Source of the DNA: Flavobacterium sp. NRK F7
GTDB taxonomy: Bacteria; Bacteroidota; Bacteroidia; Flavobacteriales; Flavobacteriaceae
Assembly (NCBI RefSeq): GCF_024054195.1
Contig: NZ_JAMXLB010000001.1
Coordinates: 2,980,129 to 3,044,128 of the forward strand
Reading direction: 5' to 3'
DNA: 64,000 nt
Below are positions 51,353-61,052 of the stretch, one piece after another. The notes below the pieces were generated by a model. That model saw only the letters and a program-made list of their open reading frames with translations, made no database searches and had not been told where the DNA came from. The position numbers were made by a program, and so were the translations under genes. Each line of letters opens with the position of its first letter. Position 1 is the stretch's first letter.

Positions 51353-51919
51353 CTATGTACGAGGTAGTAAAACCGTATCTACCACGTGTATAACGCCATT
51401 CTTTTGATTCACATCAGCAATTGTAACTCTCGAGCTATTTCCATTTTCATCTGTAATATAGACATCTTTCCCTTTCATCCAAGCGGTTAAAGTACCACCG
51501 CTAACCGTTTGAAAACTATATTTTCCATTTCCTTTTTTTATAGCTGCGACAATAGCTGCAGCACTCCATTTTCCAGCAGCTACATGATATTTCAAAATGG
51601 TTTGCAATTGGGCTTTATTTTCTGGTTGTAATAAAGTTTCTACAGTCCCTTTAGGTAGTTTTTCAAATGCTGCATTCGTTGGTGCAAAAACAGTAAAAGG
51701 TCCATCAGAAGCTAAAACGTCTACTAAATCAGCTGCTTTTACGGCTGCCACTAAAGTTGTATGATCTTTAGAGTTTACTGCGTTTTCAACTATGTTTTTA
51801 CTTGGATACATAGGAGCACCACCTACTTCGACTGTTTTTTCTTTTTGGGCATTCATTTCAATTCCTGATAAAAAAGTAATAAGAACAAATGCAAAAGCTA
51901 ATTTTTTTCTGGTTTTCAT
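51353..51919 (-). CDS. Secreted fasciclin-domain protein
   Basis: A 188-residue exported protein. The signal peptide ends in IEMNAQ. The mature part is a single FAS1 domain (TLVAAVKAADLVDVLASDGP; FTVFAPTNAAFEKLPKGTVE; ILKYHVAAGKWSAAAI; GVIHVVDTVLLP), with the H1 and H2 motifs intact. FAS1 domains mediate adhesion or protein binding in the envelope. The segment GAPMYPSKNIVENAV before the domain is shared by many flavobacterial homologues. It is a single gene with the terminator inside the convergent neighbour. Confidence 0.9.
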   Translation of the reverse strand: MKTRKKLAFAFVLITFLSGIEMNAQKEKTVEVGGAPMYPSKNIVENAVNSKDHTTLVAAVKAADLVDVLASDGPFTVFAPTNAAFEKLPKGTVETLLQPENKAQLQTILKYHVAAGKWSAAAIVAAIKKGNGKYSFQTVSGGTLTAWMKGKDVYITDENGNSSRVTIADVNQKNGVIHVVDTVLLPRT

Positions 51920-52032
51920 GTTTTATATTTTATGTTATAATGTCATTTACGAGAAAAATGTTTTTTTGGTTTTAAAAAACATAAAAAAATGCAAAAGAAA
52001 AATTATATAAATAGCATTTCAATATAATTTAT

Positions 52033-52040
52033 TACTTTTG
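52033..52040 (+). promoter_or_regulatory. -7 promoter element for tpx
   Basis: TACTTTTG is a perfect TAnnTTTG match 23 bases before the expected RNA start region of tpx (ATG at 52063). Confidence 0.6.
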
Positions 52041-52062
52041 AACTTCATTAAAAAAACAAATT

Positions 52063-52560
52063 ATGGCTACAGTAACCTTAGGCGGAAACGCAATACATAC
52101 TTCAGGAGAATTACCAAAAGTGGGATCAAAATCACCTGATTTCAAATTAGTAAAAACAGATTTAAGCACGATTAATTTAGCTGATTTTGCTGGAAGTAAA
52201 TTAGTATTAAATATATTTCCTAGTGTAGATACAGGAACTTGTGCAGCATCTGTTAGGGCTTTTAACCAAAAAGCAAGCCAATTAGAAAACACCAAAGTGT
52301 TATGCATTTCACGTGATTTACCATTTGCTCAAAAACGTTTTTGTGGTGCAGAAGGTTTAGAAAATGTAATTAATTTATCTGATTTTAGTACAGGAAGTTT
52401 TGGAAAAGACTATGGTTTAGAAATCGTAGACGGTCCTTTAGCTGGGTTACATTCTAGAGTGGTTATCGTTTTAGATGAAAACGGAACGGTAAAATACACA
52501 GAACAAGTTGCTGAAATTGCAGACGAACCTAATTATGAATCTGCGTTAGCGTCATTATAA
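52063..52560 (+). CDS. tpx: Thiol peroxidase (Tpx, atypical 2-Cys peroxiredoxin)
   Basis: A 165-residue cytoplasmic or periplasmic thiol peroxidase that reduces hydroperoxides using thioredoxin. It opens MATVTLGGNAIHTSGELPKV, and the peroxidatic Cys lies in FPSVDTGTCAASVRAFNQKA near residue 60. The resolving Cys follows in KRFCGAEGLENV near residue 93. The length is normal and no signal peptide is present. It has its own promoter (perfect -7 at 52033), and dgkA follows one base later, so it leads a probable operon with dgkA. Confidence 0.95.
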   Translation: MATVTLGGNAIHTSGELPKVGSKSPDFKLVKTDLSTINLADFAGSKLVLNIFPSVDTGTCAASVRAFNQKASQLENTKVLCISRDLPFAQKRFCGAEGLENVINLSDFSTGSFGKDYGLEIVDGPLAGLHSRVVIVLDENGTVKYTEQVAEIADEPNYESALASL

Positions 52561-52561
52561 A

Positions 52562-52936
52562 ATGAGTTTTGAAAAAGATAATACTTTCGTAAAAGGAAGA
52601 TTAAAAAGTATTGTATTTGCTGTAAAAGGAGCCTTTAAATTAGCCACTACAGAACATAGCGTAATGGTCCAGTTAAGTATTGGATTGTTATTAATTGTAG
52701 CAGGTTTTTATTTTAAAATTACCAAAGAAGAATGGTTAATTCAAACACTTGCAACAGGATTGGTTTTAGGGATTGAAGGCTTGAATACAGCGGTAGAAAA
52801 AATTGCAGATTTTATTCATCCTGACTATCATAAAAAAATTGGTTTTATTAAAGATATTGCTGCTGGTGCCGTATTTTTTGCTGCGTTAACCGCAATCGTT
52901 ATTGGAAGTATAATATATATACCATATTTATTTTAA
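52562..52936 (+). CDS. dgkA: Diacylglycerol kinase family membrane protein
   Basis: A 124-residue inner-membrane lipid kinase. The DgkA layout is visible: an amphipathic N-terminal helix (KGRLKSIVFAVKGAFKLATT with a conserved Glu in TTEHS), membrane helices (VQLSIGLLLIVAGFYFKI), the signature GIEGLNTAVEKIADFIHPDY with catalytic Glu, and KDIAAGAVFFAALTAIVIGS. Related Bacteroidota proteins may phosphorylate undecaprenol rather than diacylglycerol, which cannot be told from sequence. It follows tpx by one base, and ftsK has its own -7 element. Confidence 0.9.
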   Translation: MSFEKDNTFVKGRLKSIVFAVKGAFKLATTEHSVMVQLSIGLLLIVAGFYFKITKEEWLIQTLATGLVLGIEGLNTAVEKIADFIHPDYHKKIGFIKDIAAGAVFFAALTAIVIGSIIYIPYLF

Positions 52937-52942
52937 ATTCTC

Positions 52943-52950
52943 TATTTTTG
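52943..52950 (+). promoter_or_regulatory. -7 promoter element for ftsK
   Basis: TATTTTTG is a perfect TAnnTTTG match 19 bases before the ATG at 52969, in the gap after dgkA. Confidence 0.5.
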
Positions 52951-52968
52951 TAAAATAGTGTTTGCTAC

Positions 52969-55452
52969 ATGGCTAAAAAAGACAAAAAAGAATCACAAAA
53001 TAAGACAACTACAAAAGAAAAGAAATCGTGGCGACTGTCAAGGCAGCAAAAATTCACCATTGGTGTCTTGTTTGTTTTGCTTGCTGTAGCTTTGTTACTA
53101 TCATTTATTTCTTATTTCTTAACGGGAAATTATGATCAAAGTCAAGTGAACGATGTCTTAGACCGAAGTATCCAAACCAAAAACTGGTTGGGTAAATTTG
53201 GTGCTTATTTAGCCCATTTCTTTCTTTATGAAGGATTTGGAGTAGCCTCTTTTGTTTTTGTACGTATTTTATTCTTAGCCGGTGCTTATCTTATTTTAGA
53301 TTTGAGTTTAGGAAAACTTAAAAAGACCCTTTTTTGGGATTTATATCTCATTATAGTTCTTTCTGTACTATTTGGATTTTTTTGGGACTATTTACCCGAA
53401 TTAGCGGGAACTATTGGCTTTGAAATTAACACGTATGTACAAGATTATATTGGTCAAATCGGAACAGGTTTAACGTTATTCTTTGGCATCGTTATTTATC
53501 TTATTTTTAAAATAAAAGTTTCTCCAGATCGAGTAAAACAAGCTTTCGAAAAATCCAATACTTCTTTCCATGAGGACTTACAAAAAGAAAAAGCAGTTGA
53601 TAAAGAACCTACTATAACCCCTGTAAATACTTTAGAGGAGATTACAGTTGCCGATGATGACGATTTTATCATTAGAGAAGATGAAGAAGCTATCTCTAAA
53701 ATTGAATTAAAAACATCTCCTTTTGAAATCAACAAAGAAGCTTTAAAACCCACAATTTCAAATCCTTCCGAACTCAATTTAGATCCTAAACCTAAAAAAG
53801 AAGATTTTAGCATTACTGAAAAAATAAGTCAGCCTGAAACTACCATTATTTCAGACGATAATGATTTCGTCATTGAAACAGCAGCAGAAGAAGAAATTAT
53901 TGACAGTAATTTGGCTGCTAAATTAGTTCAAGATTTTGGAGAATTTGATCCTACATTAGAATTATCCAATTATCAATTCCCTCCTATAGATCTTTTAAAA
54001 GAATATTCAACAGGTGGAATAACTATTAATCAAGCTGAATTAGAAGAAAATAAAAACCGTATTGTAGAAACACTTAAAAACTACAGTATCGGTATTTCTC
54101 AAATAAAAGCAACCGTTGGACCTACTGTTACGCTTTATGAAATTGTTCCTGATGCTGGAATTCGTATTTCTAAAATTAAAAATCTTGAAGATGATATTGC
54201 CTTATCTTTAGCTGCTTTAGGGATCCGAATTATTGCTCCCATTCCTGGAAAAGGTACTATTGGTATTGAAGTACCAAATAACAATCCAACTTTAGTACCC
54301 ATGAAGAGTGTGATTAGTTCTCCTAAATTTCAACAAGCAGAAATGGAATTGCCTGTGGCTTTAGGAAAAACAATCTCCAATGAAACCTTTGTAGTTGACT
54401 TAGCAAAAATGCCTCACTTATTGATGGCTGGAGCAACAGGACAAGGAAAATCCGTTGGTTTAAATGCCATTTTAGCATCCTTACTTTATAAAAAGCATCC
54501 AGCTGAAGTAAAATTTGTATTGGTCGATCCTAAAAAAGTGGAACTAACGTTATTTAATAAAATTGAAAGACATTATTTAGCCAAACTACCCGATACAGAA
54601 GATGCTATTATTACTGATAATACCAAAGTAATTAATACCCTAAACTCGTTATGTATTGAAATGGACAACCGTTATTCTTTATTAAAAGATGCAATGGTGC
54701 GTAATATTAAAGAATACAATGAGAAATTCAAACTACGCAAACTAAACCCCGAAAACGGTCATCGTTTTCTTCCCTATATTGTACTAGTAGTTGATGAATT
54801 TGCGGATTTAATTATGACAGCTGGTAAAGAAGTAGAAACTCCTATTGCCCGTTTAGCACAATTAGCACGTGCAATTGGTATTCACCTCATCATTGCCACA
54901 CAAAGACCTTCTGTAAATGTCATTACGGGTATGATTAAAGCCAATTTCCCTGCCAGAATTGCATTTAGGGTAATGTCTAAAATCGATTCAAGAACTATTT
55001 TAGATGCTGGTGGTGCAGATCAACTTATTGGAAGAGGAGATTTGTTATACACTAATGGCAACGATATGGTTCGTGTTCAGTGTGCTTTTATCGACACTCC
55101 TGAAGTAGATAAAGTATGTGACTTTATTGGTAGTCAAAAAGCCTATCCTGAAGCGTATCAATTACCAGAGTATGTAGGTGAAGAAAGTGGCACGACTCTT
55201 GATATTAATATTTCGGATCGAGATACGTTATTTAGAGAAGCAGCCGAGGTAATTGTGACTGCACAACAAGGTAGTGCCTCATTAATTCAAAGAAAATTAA
55301 AATTAGGTTATAATAGAGCGGGTCGTATCATTGATCAATTAGAAGCCGCTGGTATTGTTGGACCCTTTGAAGGTAGTAAAGCCCGATCGGTTTTAATTGC
55401 TGATTTAGTAGCTCTCGAACATTTTTTAAACAATGAACAAAACAATAATTAA
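52969..55452 (+). CDS. ftsK: DNA translocase FtsK
   Basis: An 827-residue inner-membrane DNA translocase that clears chromosomes at the division septum. The N-terminal part has four membrane segments (residues about 25-190), followed by a low-complexity acidic linker to about 330. The motor then shows Walker A in MAGATGQGKSVGLNAI near residue 490, Walker B in IVLVVDEFADLI, and the ATQRPSVNVITG helix. The last 65 residues are the gamma winged-helix domain that reads KOPS sites (QQGSASLIQRKLKLGYNRAG). The shortened linker is normal for the phylum. lolA starts ten bases after its stop. Confidence 0.95.
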   Translation: MAKKDKKESQNKTTTKEKKSWRLSRQQKFTIGVLFVLLAVALLLSFISYFLTGNYDQSQVNDVLDRSIQTKNWLGKFGAYLAHFFLYEGFGVASFVFVRILFLAGAYLILDLSLGKLKKTLFWDLYLIIVLSVLFGFFWDYLPELAGTIGFEINTYVQDYIGQIGTGLTLFFGIVIYLIFKIKVSPDRVKQAFEKSNTSFHEDLQKEKAVDKEPTITPVNTLEEITVADDDDFIIREDEEAISKIELKTSPFEINKEALKPTISNPSELNLDPKPKKEDFSITEKISQPETTIISDDNDFVIETAAEEEIIDSNLAAKLVQDFGEFDPTLELSNYQFPPIDLLKEYSTGGITINQAELEENKNRIVETLKNYSIGISQIKATVGPTVTLYEIVPDAGIRISKIKNLEDDIALSLAALGIRIIAPIPGKGTIGIEVPNNNPTLVPMKSVISSPKFQQAEMELPVALGKTISNETFVVDLAKMPHLLMAGATGQGKSVGLNAILASLLYKKHPAEVKFVLVDPKKVELTLFNKIERHYLAKLPDTEDAIITDNTKVINTLNSLCIEMDNRYSLLKDAMVRNIKEYNEKFKLRKLNPENGHRFLPYIVLVVDEFADLIMTAGKEVETPIARLAQLARAIGIHLIIATQRPSVNVITGMIKANFPARIAFRVMSKIDSRTILDAGGADQLIGRGDLLYTNGNDMVRVQCAFIDTPEVDKVCDFIGSQKAYPEAYQLPEYVGEESGTTLDINISDRDTLFREAAEVIVTAQQGSASLIQRKLKLGYNRAGRIIDQLEAAGIVGPFEGSKARSVLIADLVALEHFLNNEQNNN

Positions 55453-55462
55453 GTTAAATAAG

Positions 55463-56107
55463 ATGAGTAAAATTTTAAAATTAGTATGTTTTCTTTTAGT
55501 AAGTGTTTCAATTCAAGCGCAGGATGCAGCAAAAGCTAAAAGTCTTTTAGATGAAGTTTCGGCTAAAGTTAAAACTTATGAAAATATAGTTATTGATTTT
55601 AAGTATGCTTTAAACAACCCTAGTGAAAACATTAATCAAGAAAGTAAAGGAAACGTAACTTTGAAAGGAAATTTATACAATTTAAATTTTATGGGAGTTA
55701 CTAAAATATTTGATGGTAAGAAAGTATATACTATTGTTCCAGAAGATGAAGAAATATCAATTTCTAAATTTGATGACAAAGATGAAAATGCAGTAACACC
55801 ATCAAAAATGCTTACTTTTTTTAATACGGGATACAAATATTCTTGGGATATTTTACAAGATATAAAAGGAAGAAAAATTCAATATATAAAATTGATTCCT
55901 ATCAGTTCAAAAGACCAAAGAAAAGAAATCCTTTTAGGTATAGATGTTCAAACCAAAAATATATATAACCTTATCGAAGTTGGAAAAAATGGAACAAGAA
56001 CTACATTAACTGTTAATTCTTTTAAAACAAACCAACCTTTATCAGATAATCATTTTACCTTTACCGAGTCAAAATATCCAAATTATTATATCAATAGACT
56101 AGACTAA
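55463..56107 (+). CDS. lolA: LolA-like outer-membrane lipoprotein carrier protein
   Basis: A 214-residue periplasmic protein with a signal peptide (to SIQAQ). The ATG at 55463 is preferred over 55433, which overlaps ftsK by 20 bases. The LolA beta-barrel fold is suggested by AAKAKSLLDEVSAKVKTYEN, then VIDFKYALNN, then GNLYNLNFMGVTKIFDGKKV, and the late LTVNSFKTNQPLSDNHFTF. It carries lipoproteins from the LolCDE complex to the outer membrane. The position between ftsK and the LptF/G-like permease is normal for Flavobacteria, and all are probably cotranscribed. Confidence 0.88.
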   Translation: MSKILKLVCFLLVSVSIQAQDAAKAKSLLDEVSAKVKTYENIVIDFKYALNNPSENINQESKGNVTLKGNLYNLNFMGVTKIFDGKKVYTIVPEDEEISISKFDDKDENAVTPSKMLTFFNTGYKYSWDILQDIKGRKIQYIKLIPISSKDQRKEILLGIDVQTKNIYNLIEVGKNGTRTTLTVNSFKTNQPLSDNHFTFTESKYPNYYINRLD

Positions 56108-56110
56108 AAG

Positions 56111-57544
56111 GTGAAAATCTTAGATAAATACATTATTAAATCTTTTACGATTACATTTACTTCGGTATTTGTAATCCTTTTTTTTATATTCGTTTTACAA
56201 GGAATATGGCTTTTTATTTCTGAATTAGCAGGTAAAGACTTAGATTTTTTTACGATAATTAAATTTTTATCTTTTTATGCACCTACCATAGTTCCACTTG
56301 TGCTGCCTCTATCAGTTGTATTAGCCTCGATAATGACCTTTGGGAGTTTTGCTGAAAATTATGAGTTCGCTGCTATGAAATCATCTGGTATTTCTTTGCA
56401 ACGCGCCATGAGAATGCTTACCCTATTTATTTTTGGATTAAGCATTATCTCTTTTATTTTTGCTAATAATGTGATTCCAAAAGCACAATATAAATTTTTA
56501 AATCTACGAAAAACTATTATTCAGCAACGACCTGCTATGGCTATTGCAGAAGGACAATTTAATCCAATTGGCCCAGCCATAAATATAAAAGTAGAGAAAA
56601 AAACAGGTGCCAATGGTCAATTTTTAGAAGATGTAACCATGCACATTAAAAATACTAGTGCAGGATTAGGTGCCAATACAGTAATCAAGGCTAAAAATGG
56701 CGTTTTAAGAAGTGATGAAAATTCGAACTATTTGCAATTAGAATTACTTGATGGGAATTATTATGAAAATGTAATACCCAAAAAATATGAAGAAAGAAAC
56801 AAACAACCTTTTGCAAAAAGTAGTTTTAAAAAGTATATCTTAAATATTGATTTAACCAAATTAAATGAAAATACGGGAGATAATGCAGACATCACTTCTG
56901 AGAAAATGTTGACATTAAACGAATTAAATTATACTATTGATTCCCTTCAAAATAACTACAATAAAGATATTGTTTCTTTTGCTGAAAATACAGTTCAAAG
57001 AAACGATTATGTATTTCAGTTAAATCGCGTTCAAAATATTGATCAAGAAAAAAAAGTCGACAATATATTGACCGTTTTCTCAAATACTGAAAAACAAAAA
57101 ATTTTAGAAATGGCAATTAGTAATACTTCGAGTACAGAATTCAGTATTCAAAATAGCCAAAATGACTTGGAATACAAAAAGAAAAATATCAATTCACATT
57201 GGGTAGTTGTACATGAAAAGTTTATTATTGCCTTCTCTTGCCTTTTAATGTTTTTTATTGGGGCACCTTTAGGAGCCATTATTAGAAAAGGAGGAATTGG
57301 TTTACCTATTGTTTTTGCTATTGTCATTTTTATTGCCTTTCATTTCATGAATACATTTGGTAAAAAAATTGCAGAAGAAGACACAATTCCTGTTGCTTTA
57401 GGAATGTGGATGTCTTCCATTATTTTAACCCCTTTAGCTTTATTTTTAACATATAGAGCCACAAACGACATAGGAATTATGATTAATTTTGATTGGTTAA
57501 TTGATCCTATAAAAAAACTTTTTTCAAGATTCTCAAAAAACTAA
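56111..57544 (+). CDS. LptF/LptG family permease
   Basis: A 477-residue inner-membrane subunit of the lipopolysaccharide export machine. The start is GTG at 56111, three bases after the lolA stop; the encoded start MKILDKYIIKSFTITFTSVF is the family opening. Six membrane segments lie in two groups at residues about 12-120 and 370-460, with a periplasmic jellyroll between them (GPAINIKVEKKTGANGQFLE). An unusually long charged insertion with coiled-coil character (NELNYTIDSLQNNYNKDIVS) precedes the second group. Whether it is LptF or LptG cannot be told from one sequence. Confidence 0.9.
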   Translation: MKILDKYIIKSFTITFTSVFVILFFIFVLQGIWLFISELAGKDLDFFTIIKFLSFYAPTIVPLVLPLSVVLASIMTFGSFAENYEFAAMKSSGISLQRAMRMLTLFIFGLSIISFIFANNVIPKAQYKFLNLRKTIIQQRPAMAIAEGQFNPIGPAINIKVEKKTGANGQFLEDVTMHIKNTSAGLGANTVIKAKNGVLRSDENSNYLQLELLDGNYYENVIPKKYEERNKQPFAKSSFKKYILNIDLTKLNENTGDNADITSEKMLTLNELNYTIDSLQNNYNKDIVSFAENTVQRNDYVFQLNRVQNIDQEKKVDNILTVFSNTEKQKILEMAISNTSSTEFSIQNSQNDLEYKKKNINSHWVVVHEKFIIAFSCLLMFFIGAPLGAIIRKGGIGLPIVFAIVIFIAFHFMNTFGKKIAEEDTIPVALGMWMSSIILTPLALFLTYRATNDIGIMINFDWLIDPIKKLFSRFSKN

Positions 57545-57553
57545 AAAACTACC

Positions 57554-58687
57554 ATGTCTAACAACATACAACTCAACACTATTGAAGAAGCTATAGAAGA
57601 TATCCGTCAAGGAAAAGTAATTATAGTCGTAGATGATGAAGATAGAGAAAACGAAGGTGATTTTCTCGCAGCAGCTGAAAAATGTACTCCAGAAATGATC
57701 AATTTCATGGCTACTCATGGAAGAGGTCTAATTTGTACACCTCTTACAGAAAGTAGATGTAAAGAGCTTGATTTACATGCAATGGTACGAAACAATACTG
57801 ATCATATGGAAACAGCCTTTACCGTTTCCGTTGATCTTAAAGGTAATGGAGTAACTACTGGTATCTCTGCAGCAGATAGAGCTAAAACTGTACTTTCTTT
57901 ACTAGATCCAAATACAAAACCGTTTGATTTAGCAAGACCTGGACATATTTTCCCTTTAATTGCGAAACAAGGAGGTGTACTAAGAAGAACAGGACATACA
58001 GAAGCTGCTATAGATTTTGCACGATTAGCTGGATTTAAACCTGCTGGAGTAATTGTGGAAATCATGAATGAAGATGGTACCATGGCACGATTACCACAAC
58101 TGGTAGAAGTGGCTAAAAAATTTGATTTAAAATTAGTTTCTATTGAAGATTTAGTTGCGTATCGTATGCAACATGATAGCTTGATTCAAAAGAAAGAAGA
58201 TTTTGAAATTGAAACTCGTTTTGGAACCTACCGATTGAGAGCGTATTTACAAACCACTAATAAACAAGTTCATATTGCTTTAACCAAAGGTACATGGAGT
58301 AATGGAGAAGCGATTCTAACGCGTATTAATTCAACTCAAGTTAATAATGATATCTTAGGAACCTTAACGAATGATGCTGATAAAAAATTAGATGTTATGT
58401 TCAAAAAGATAGACGAAGTTGGGAAAGGAGCTATTATTTTTATCAATCAAGAAGTAAAATCTTTGGAACTTTTATCTCGTTTAACCGAATTAAAAAATTT
58501 ACAGGAAGAAGGTATTATTAAAGCTCCTCAAGTAAAAATGGATGCCAAAGATTTTGGTATAGGAGCTCAAATTTTACATGATATTGATATTTCACGTATA
58601 AAATTATTATCAAACAATTCTGAGCCAACAAAGCGTGTAGGTATGATTGGTTATGGCTTAGAAATTACAGAATATGTAACTTACTAA
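57554..58687 (+). CDS. ribB: 3,4-dihydroxy-2-butanone 4-phosphate synthase (RibBA with degenerate GTP cyclohydrolase part)
   Basis: A 377-residue riboflavin-pathway enzyme. Residues 1-205 are an intact DHBP synthase that converts ribulose 5-phosphate ([48 protein letters not shown]). Residues 206-377 align with GTP cyclohydrolase II, but the zinc Cys cluster of active enzymes is missing (the region reads [18 protein letters not shown]), although [13 protein letters not shown] near the end is kept. So only the RibB part is likely active, and a separate RibA is expected elsewhere. It is the last gene of the ftsK-lolA-lpt block and ends two bases before the convergent TSUP gene. Confidence 0.92.
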   Translation: MSNNIQLNTIEEAIEDIRQGKVIIVVDDEDRENEGDFLAAAEKCTPEMINFMATHGRGLICTPLTESRCKELDLHAMVRNNTDHMETAFTVSVDLKGNGVTTGISAADRAKTVLSLLDPNTKPFDLARPGHIFPLIAKQGGVLRRTGHTEAAIDFARLAGFKPAGVIVEIMNEDGTMARLPQLVEVAKKFDLKLVSIEDLVAYRMQHDSLIQKKEDFEIETRFGTYRLRAYLQTTNKQVHIALTKGTWSNGEAILTRINSTQVNNDILGTLTNDADKKLDVMFKKIDEVGKGAIIFINQEVKSLELLSRLTELKNLQEEGIIKAPQVKMDAKDFGIGAQILHDIDISRIKLLSNNSEPTKRVGMIGYGLEITEYVTY

Positions 58688-58689
58688 AA

Positions 58690-59442
58690 TTAGAAAAACC
58701 ACAATTTAATAGCTAAAGAGGACACTGTAATTATCAAAAACAAACGAATTACTTTGTCCTCTTTTTTTACAGACCAACGACTTCCAAACCAAGCTCCAGA
58801 AGCATTACCAATAGTTAATATAAAAGCTAACATATAATTAATTTGTTTCTCTAAGGCAAATACCAATACGGCTCCTAGAGTATAAACGCAAACAACAAAA
58901 ACTTTAGTAGCATTTGATTTTAATAAGGATAACCCATTGACATAGGGAAGAATTAATAACATTAAAAAACCAATTCCTGCATTAATAAACCCACCATAAA
59001 TACCTAAAAAAAAGAAAATAATTAACGATATGTATAAGGTCTTACCTGTTGTTTTTTCTATTACTTCGGTATAATTTTTTTTGGGATTAAAAATGATAGT
59101 CAATAACACCATTATCATGATAACTGCCAAAATTTTATTAAATAAATCCCCTTCAATTCCTATTGCTAGTTTAGCTCCAATAAAAGATCCTAGTAAAGCA
59201 GATAATCCCAAATACAAACTAAAAGGATAAGTACTAATACCTTTACTTTTAAAACCTCTCACAGCGGTGAAGGTTTGAATTAAAATTGCTATTCTATTCG
59301 TTCCATTGGCTAAAGGAGCTGGCAATCCCATAAAAATTAAGGTTGGTAATGTTAATAAAGTACCTCCACCTGCAATTGTATTTAAAAAACCAGCTATGAA
59401 ACCTACAGGAATTAACAAAAGGTATTCGTATTCAAAATCCAT
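58690..59442 (-). CDS. TSUP (TauE/SafE) family anion permease
   Basis: A 250-residue inner-membrane protein with about eight hydrophobic segments. The family motifs are visible in FIAGFLNTIAGGGTLLTLPT near residue 15 and the matching second half in YGGFINAGIGFLMLLILPYV near residue 150. GASGAWFGSRWSVKKED closes the second repeat. TSUP carriers export sulfite, sulfonates or related anions; the substrate is unknown. It is convergent with ribB, and its start is 83 bases from the M28 lipoprotein gene on the other strand. Confidence 0.88.
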   Translation of the reverse strand: MDFEYEYLLLIPVGFIAGFLNTIAGGGTLLTLPTLIFMGLPAPLANGTNRIAILIQTFTAVRGFKSKGISTYPFSLYLGLSALLGSFIGAKLAIGIEGDLFNKILAVIMIMVLLTIIFNPKKNYTEVIEKTTGKTLYISLIIFFFLGIYGGFINAGIGFLMLLILPYVNGLSLLKSNATKVFVVCVYTLGAVLVFALEKQINYMLAFILTIGNASGAWFGSRWSVKKEDKVIRLFLIITVSSLAIKLWFF

Positions 59443-59591
59443 AAGCTATAAATTGGATGCAAAGGTATCGAAATAAAAACGCTAGTCCTTATAATAGAAA
59501 ACACATAATTATAAAAAAATGTTAATTGCCTTTACAAATTTCTTATAAAAAGGCTATTTTTACTTACTTATTTAAAACCCAACCTTATCAA

Positions 59592-60614
59592 ATGAAGAAA
59601 AATATAATTTCTGGTGGATTACTAACCTTACTTTTAATAAGTTGTAATGCTGTACCTAAAGCACAAACAGAAGCAGACGTAACTAAATACATGAATACAA
59701 TTACTGCACCTGAATTAAGTACCCATTTACACATTGTAGCTTCTGACGAAATGGAAGGTAGAGATACTGGAACAGAAGGTCAAAAAAAAGCAGGAAAATA
59801 TTTAATTGAACAATATCAAAAAAGTGGTATTTCTTTTCCAGCAAAAGCTGAGGGTTGGTATCAAAAAGTACCTTCTGAATTCATGGCGAAAGGATTTGCT
59901 CCCAAATTAAATGATTCTGAAAATATTTGGGCTTTTATTGAAGGTTCTGAAAAACCAAATGAAATACTTGTCGTATCTGCTCATTATGATCATGTAGGTA
60001 CAAAAAATGGTGAAGTTTACAATGGTGCTGATGATGATGGTTCAGGAACGGTAGCTCTTTTAGAAATTGCACAAGCATTCGCAAAAGCTAAAAAAGACGG
60101 TTATGGTCCAAAACGTTCCATACTATTTCTTCATGTAACAGGTGAAGAACATGGACTTCATGGTTCAAGATATTATTCAGAAAACCCATTATTTCCATTA
60201 CAAAATACTATTGCCGACATTAATATAGATATGATTGGCAGAAGAGATACTCTACATCCAGATACTAATAATTACGTCTATGTAATAGGTTCAGATCGTT
60301 TGAGTTCTGAACTACATACTATTAATGAAGCTGCAAATAAAAAATACACCCATTTAGAATTAGATTACAAATACAATGATCGTAATGATCCTGAAAGAAT
60401 TTATTATCGCTCTGATCATTATAATTTTGCTAAAAAAGGTGTTCCAGCTATTTTCTTTTTTAATGGAGTGCATAAAGATTATCATATGGCTTCAGATACA
60501 CCTGATAAGATTGAATATGATGCTTTAGCAAAAAGAGCACAATTAGCTTTTACTTTAGCTTGGGAACTTGCAAACAGAGAAGAAAGAATTGTTGTAGACA
60601 AAGACGGGAAATAA
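59592..60614 (+). CDS. M28 family aminopeptidase lipoprotein
   Basis: A 340-residue metallopeptidase. The ATG at 59592 gives a lipoprotein signal ending in LLLISC; upstream in-frame starts would add a nonsense leader and are unlikely. The zinc ligands occur in VSAHYDHVGTKNGEVYNGAD, DDDGSGTVALLE, GEEHGLHGSRYYSENP, DMIGRRD and HKDYHMASDTPDK, as in active M28 peptidases. Unlike the peptidase at 4792, it has no T9SS domain and is membrane-anchored in the envelope. It is a single gene closed by the terminator at 60628. Confidence 0.92.
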   Translation: MKKNIISGGLLTLLLISCNAVPKAQTEADVTKYMNTITAPELSTHLHIVASDEMEGRDTGTEGQKKAGKYLIEQYQKSGISFPAKAEGWYQKVPSEFMAKGFAPKLNDSENIWAFIEGSEKPNEILVVSAHYDHVGTKNGEVYNGADDDGSGTVALLEIAQAFAKAKKDGYGPKRSILFLHVTGEEHGLHGSRYYSENPLFPLQNTIADINIDMIGRRDTLHPDTNNYVYVIGSDRLSSELHTINEAANKKYTHLELDYKYNDRNDPERIYYRSDHYNFAKKGVPAIFFFNGVHKDYHMASDTPDKIEYDALAKRAQLAFTLAWELANREERIVVDKDGK

Positions 60615-60627
60615 TTATAAAAACCTA

Positions 60628-60662
60628 TAAATCCTCATTAACGCAATGAGGATTTATTTTTT
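60628..60662 (+). terminator. Intrinsic terminator after the M28 lipoprotein gene
   Basis: TAAATCCTCATT at 60628-60639 pairs perfectly over 12 bases with AATGAGGATTTA at 60645-60656, followed by T6. It separates the gene from the glyoxalase-fold gene at 60668. Confidence 0.88.
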
Positions 60663-60667
60663 ACATT

Positions 60668-61051
60668 ATGCTAAATAAAATACATCATATTGCTATCATT
60701 TGCAAAAATTATGAAATATCAAAAAAATTTTATGTCGATATTTTAGGACTTACTGTCATTAATGAAACTTATCGGGCAGAAAGACACTCTTATAAATTAG
60801 ATCTAGCTATTGATGATATATACTCCATAGAATTATTTTCATTCCCAAATCCTCCTGAACGTCCTTCTCGTCCAGAAGCAACGGGTTTACGACATTTGGC
60901 TTTTGAAGTAGATAAATTAGAAACCATCATTAAGCATTTAGAAAAATTCAAGCTAACGGTGGAACCCATTCGAATAGATGAAATTACACAAAAAAGATTT
61001 ACTTTCACTCAAGATCCAGATGGATTACCTATTGAGTTTTACGAAAAATAA
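60668..61051 (+). CDS. VOC/glyoxalase-fold protein
   Basis: A 127-residue cytoplasmic protein of the SMU1112c/YaeR-like group. MLNKIHHIAIICKNYEISKK holds the first metal-ligand His, then FYVDILGLTVINETYRAERH, IYSIELFSFPNPPERPSRPE with the Pro-rich family loop, GLRHLAFEVDKLE with the next His, and FTQDPDGLPIEFYEK with the final Glu. All four ligand positions appear kept, so it is a plausible metal-dependent lyase or dioxygenase, with substrate unknown. Its stop is one base from the stop of the convergent potassium channel. Confidence 0.88.
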   Translation: MLNKIHHIAIICKNYEISKKFYVDILGLTVINETYRAERHSYKLDLAIDDIYSIELFSFPNPPERPSRPEATGLRHLAFEVDKLETIIKHLEKFKLTVEPIRIDEITQKRFTFTQDPDGLPIEFYEK

Positions 61052-61052
61052 T

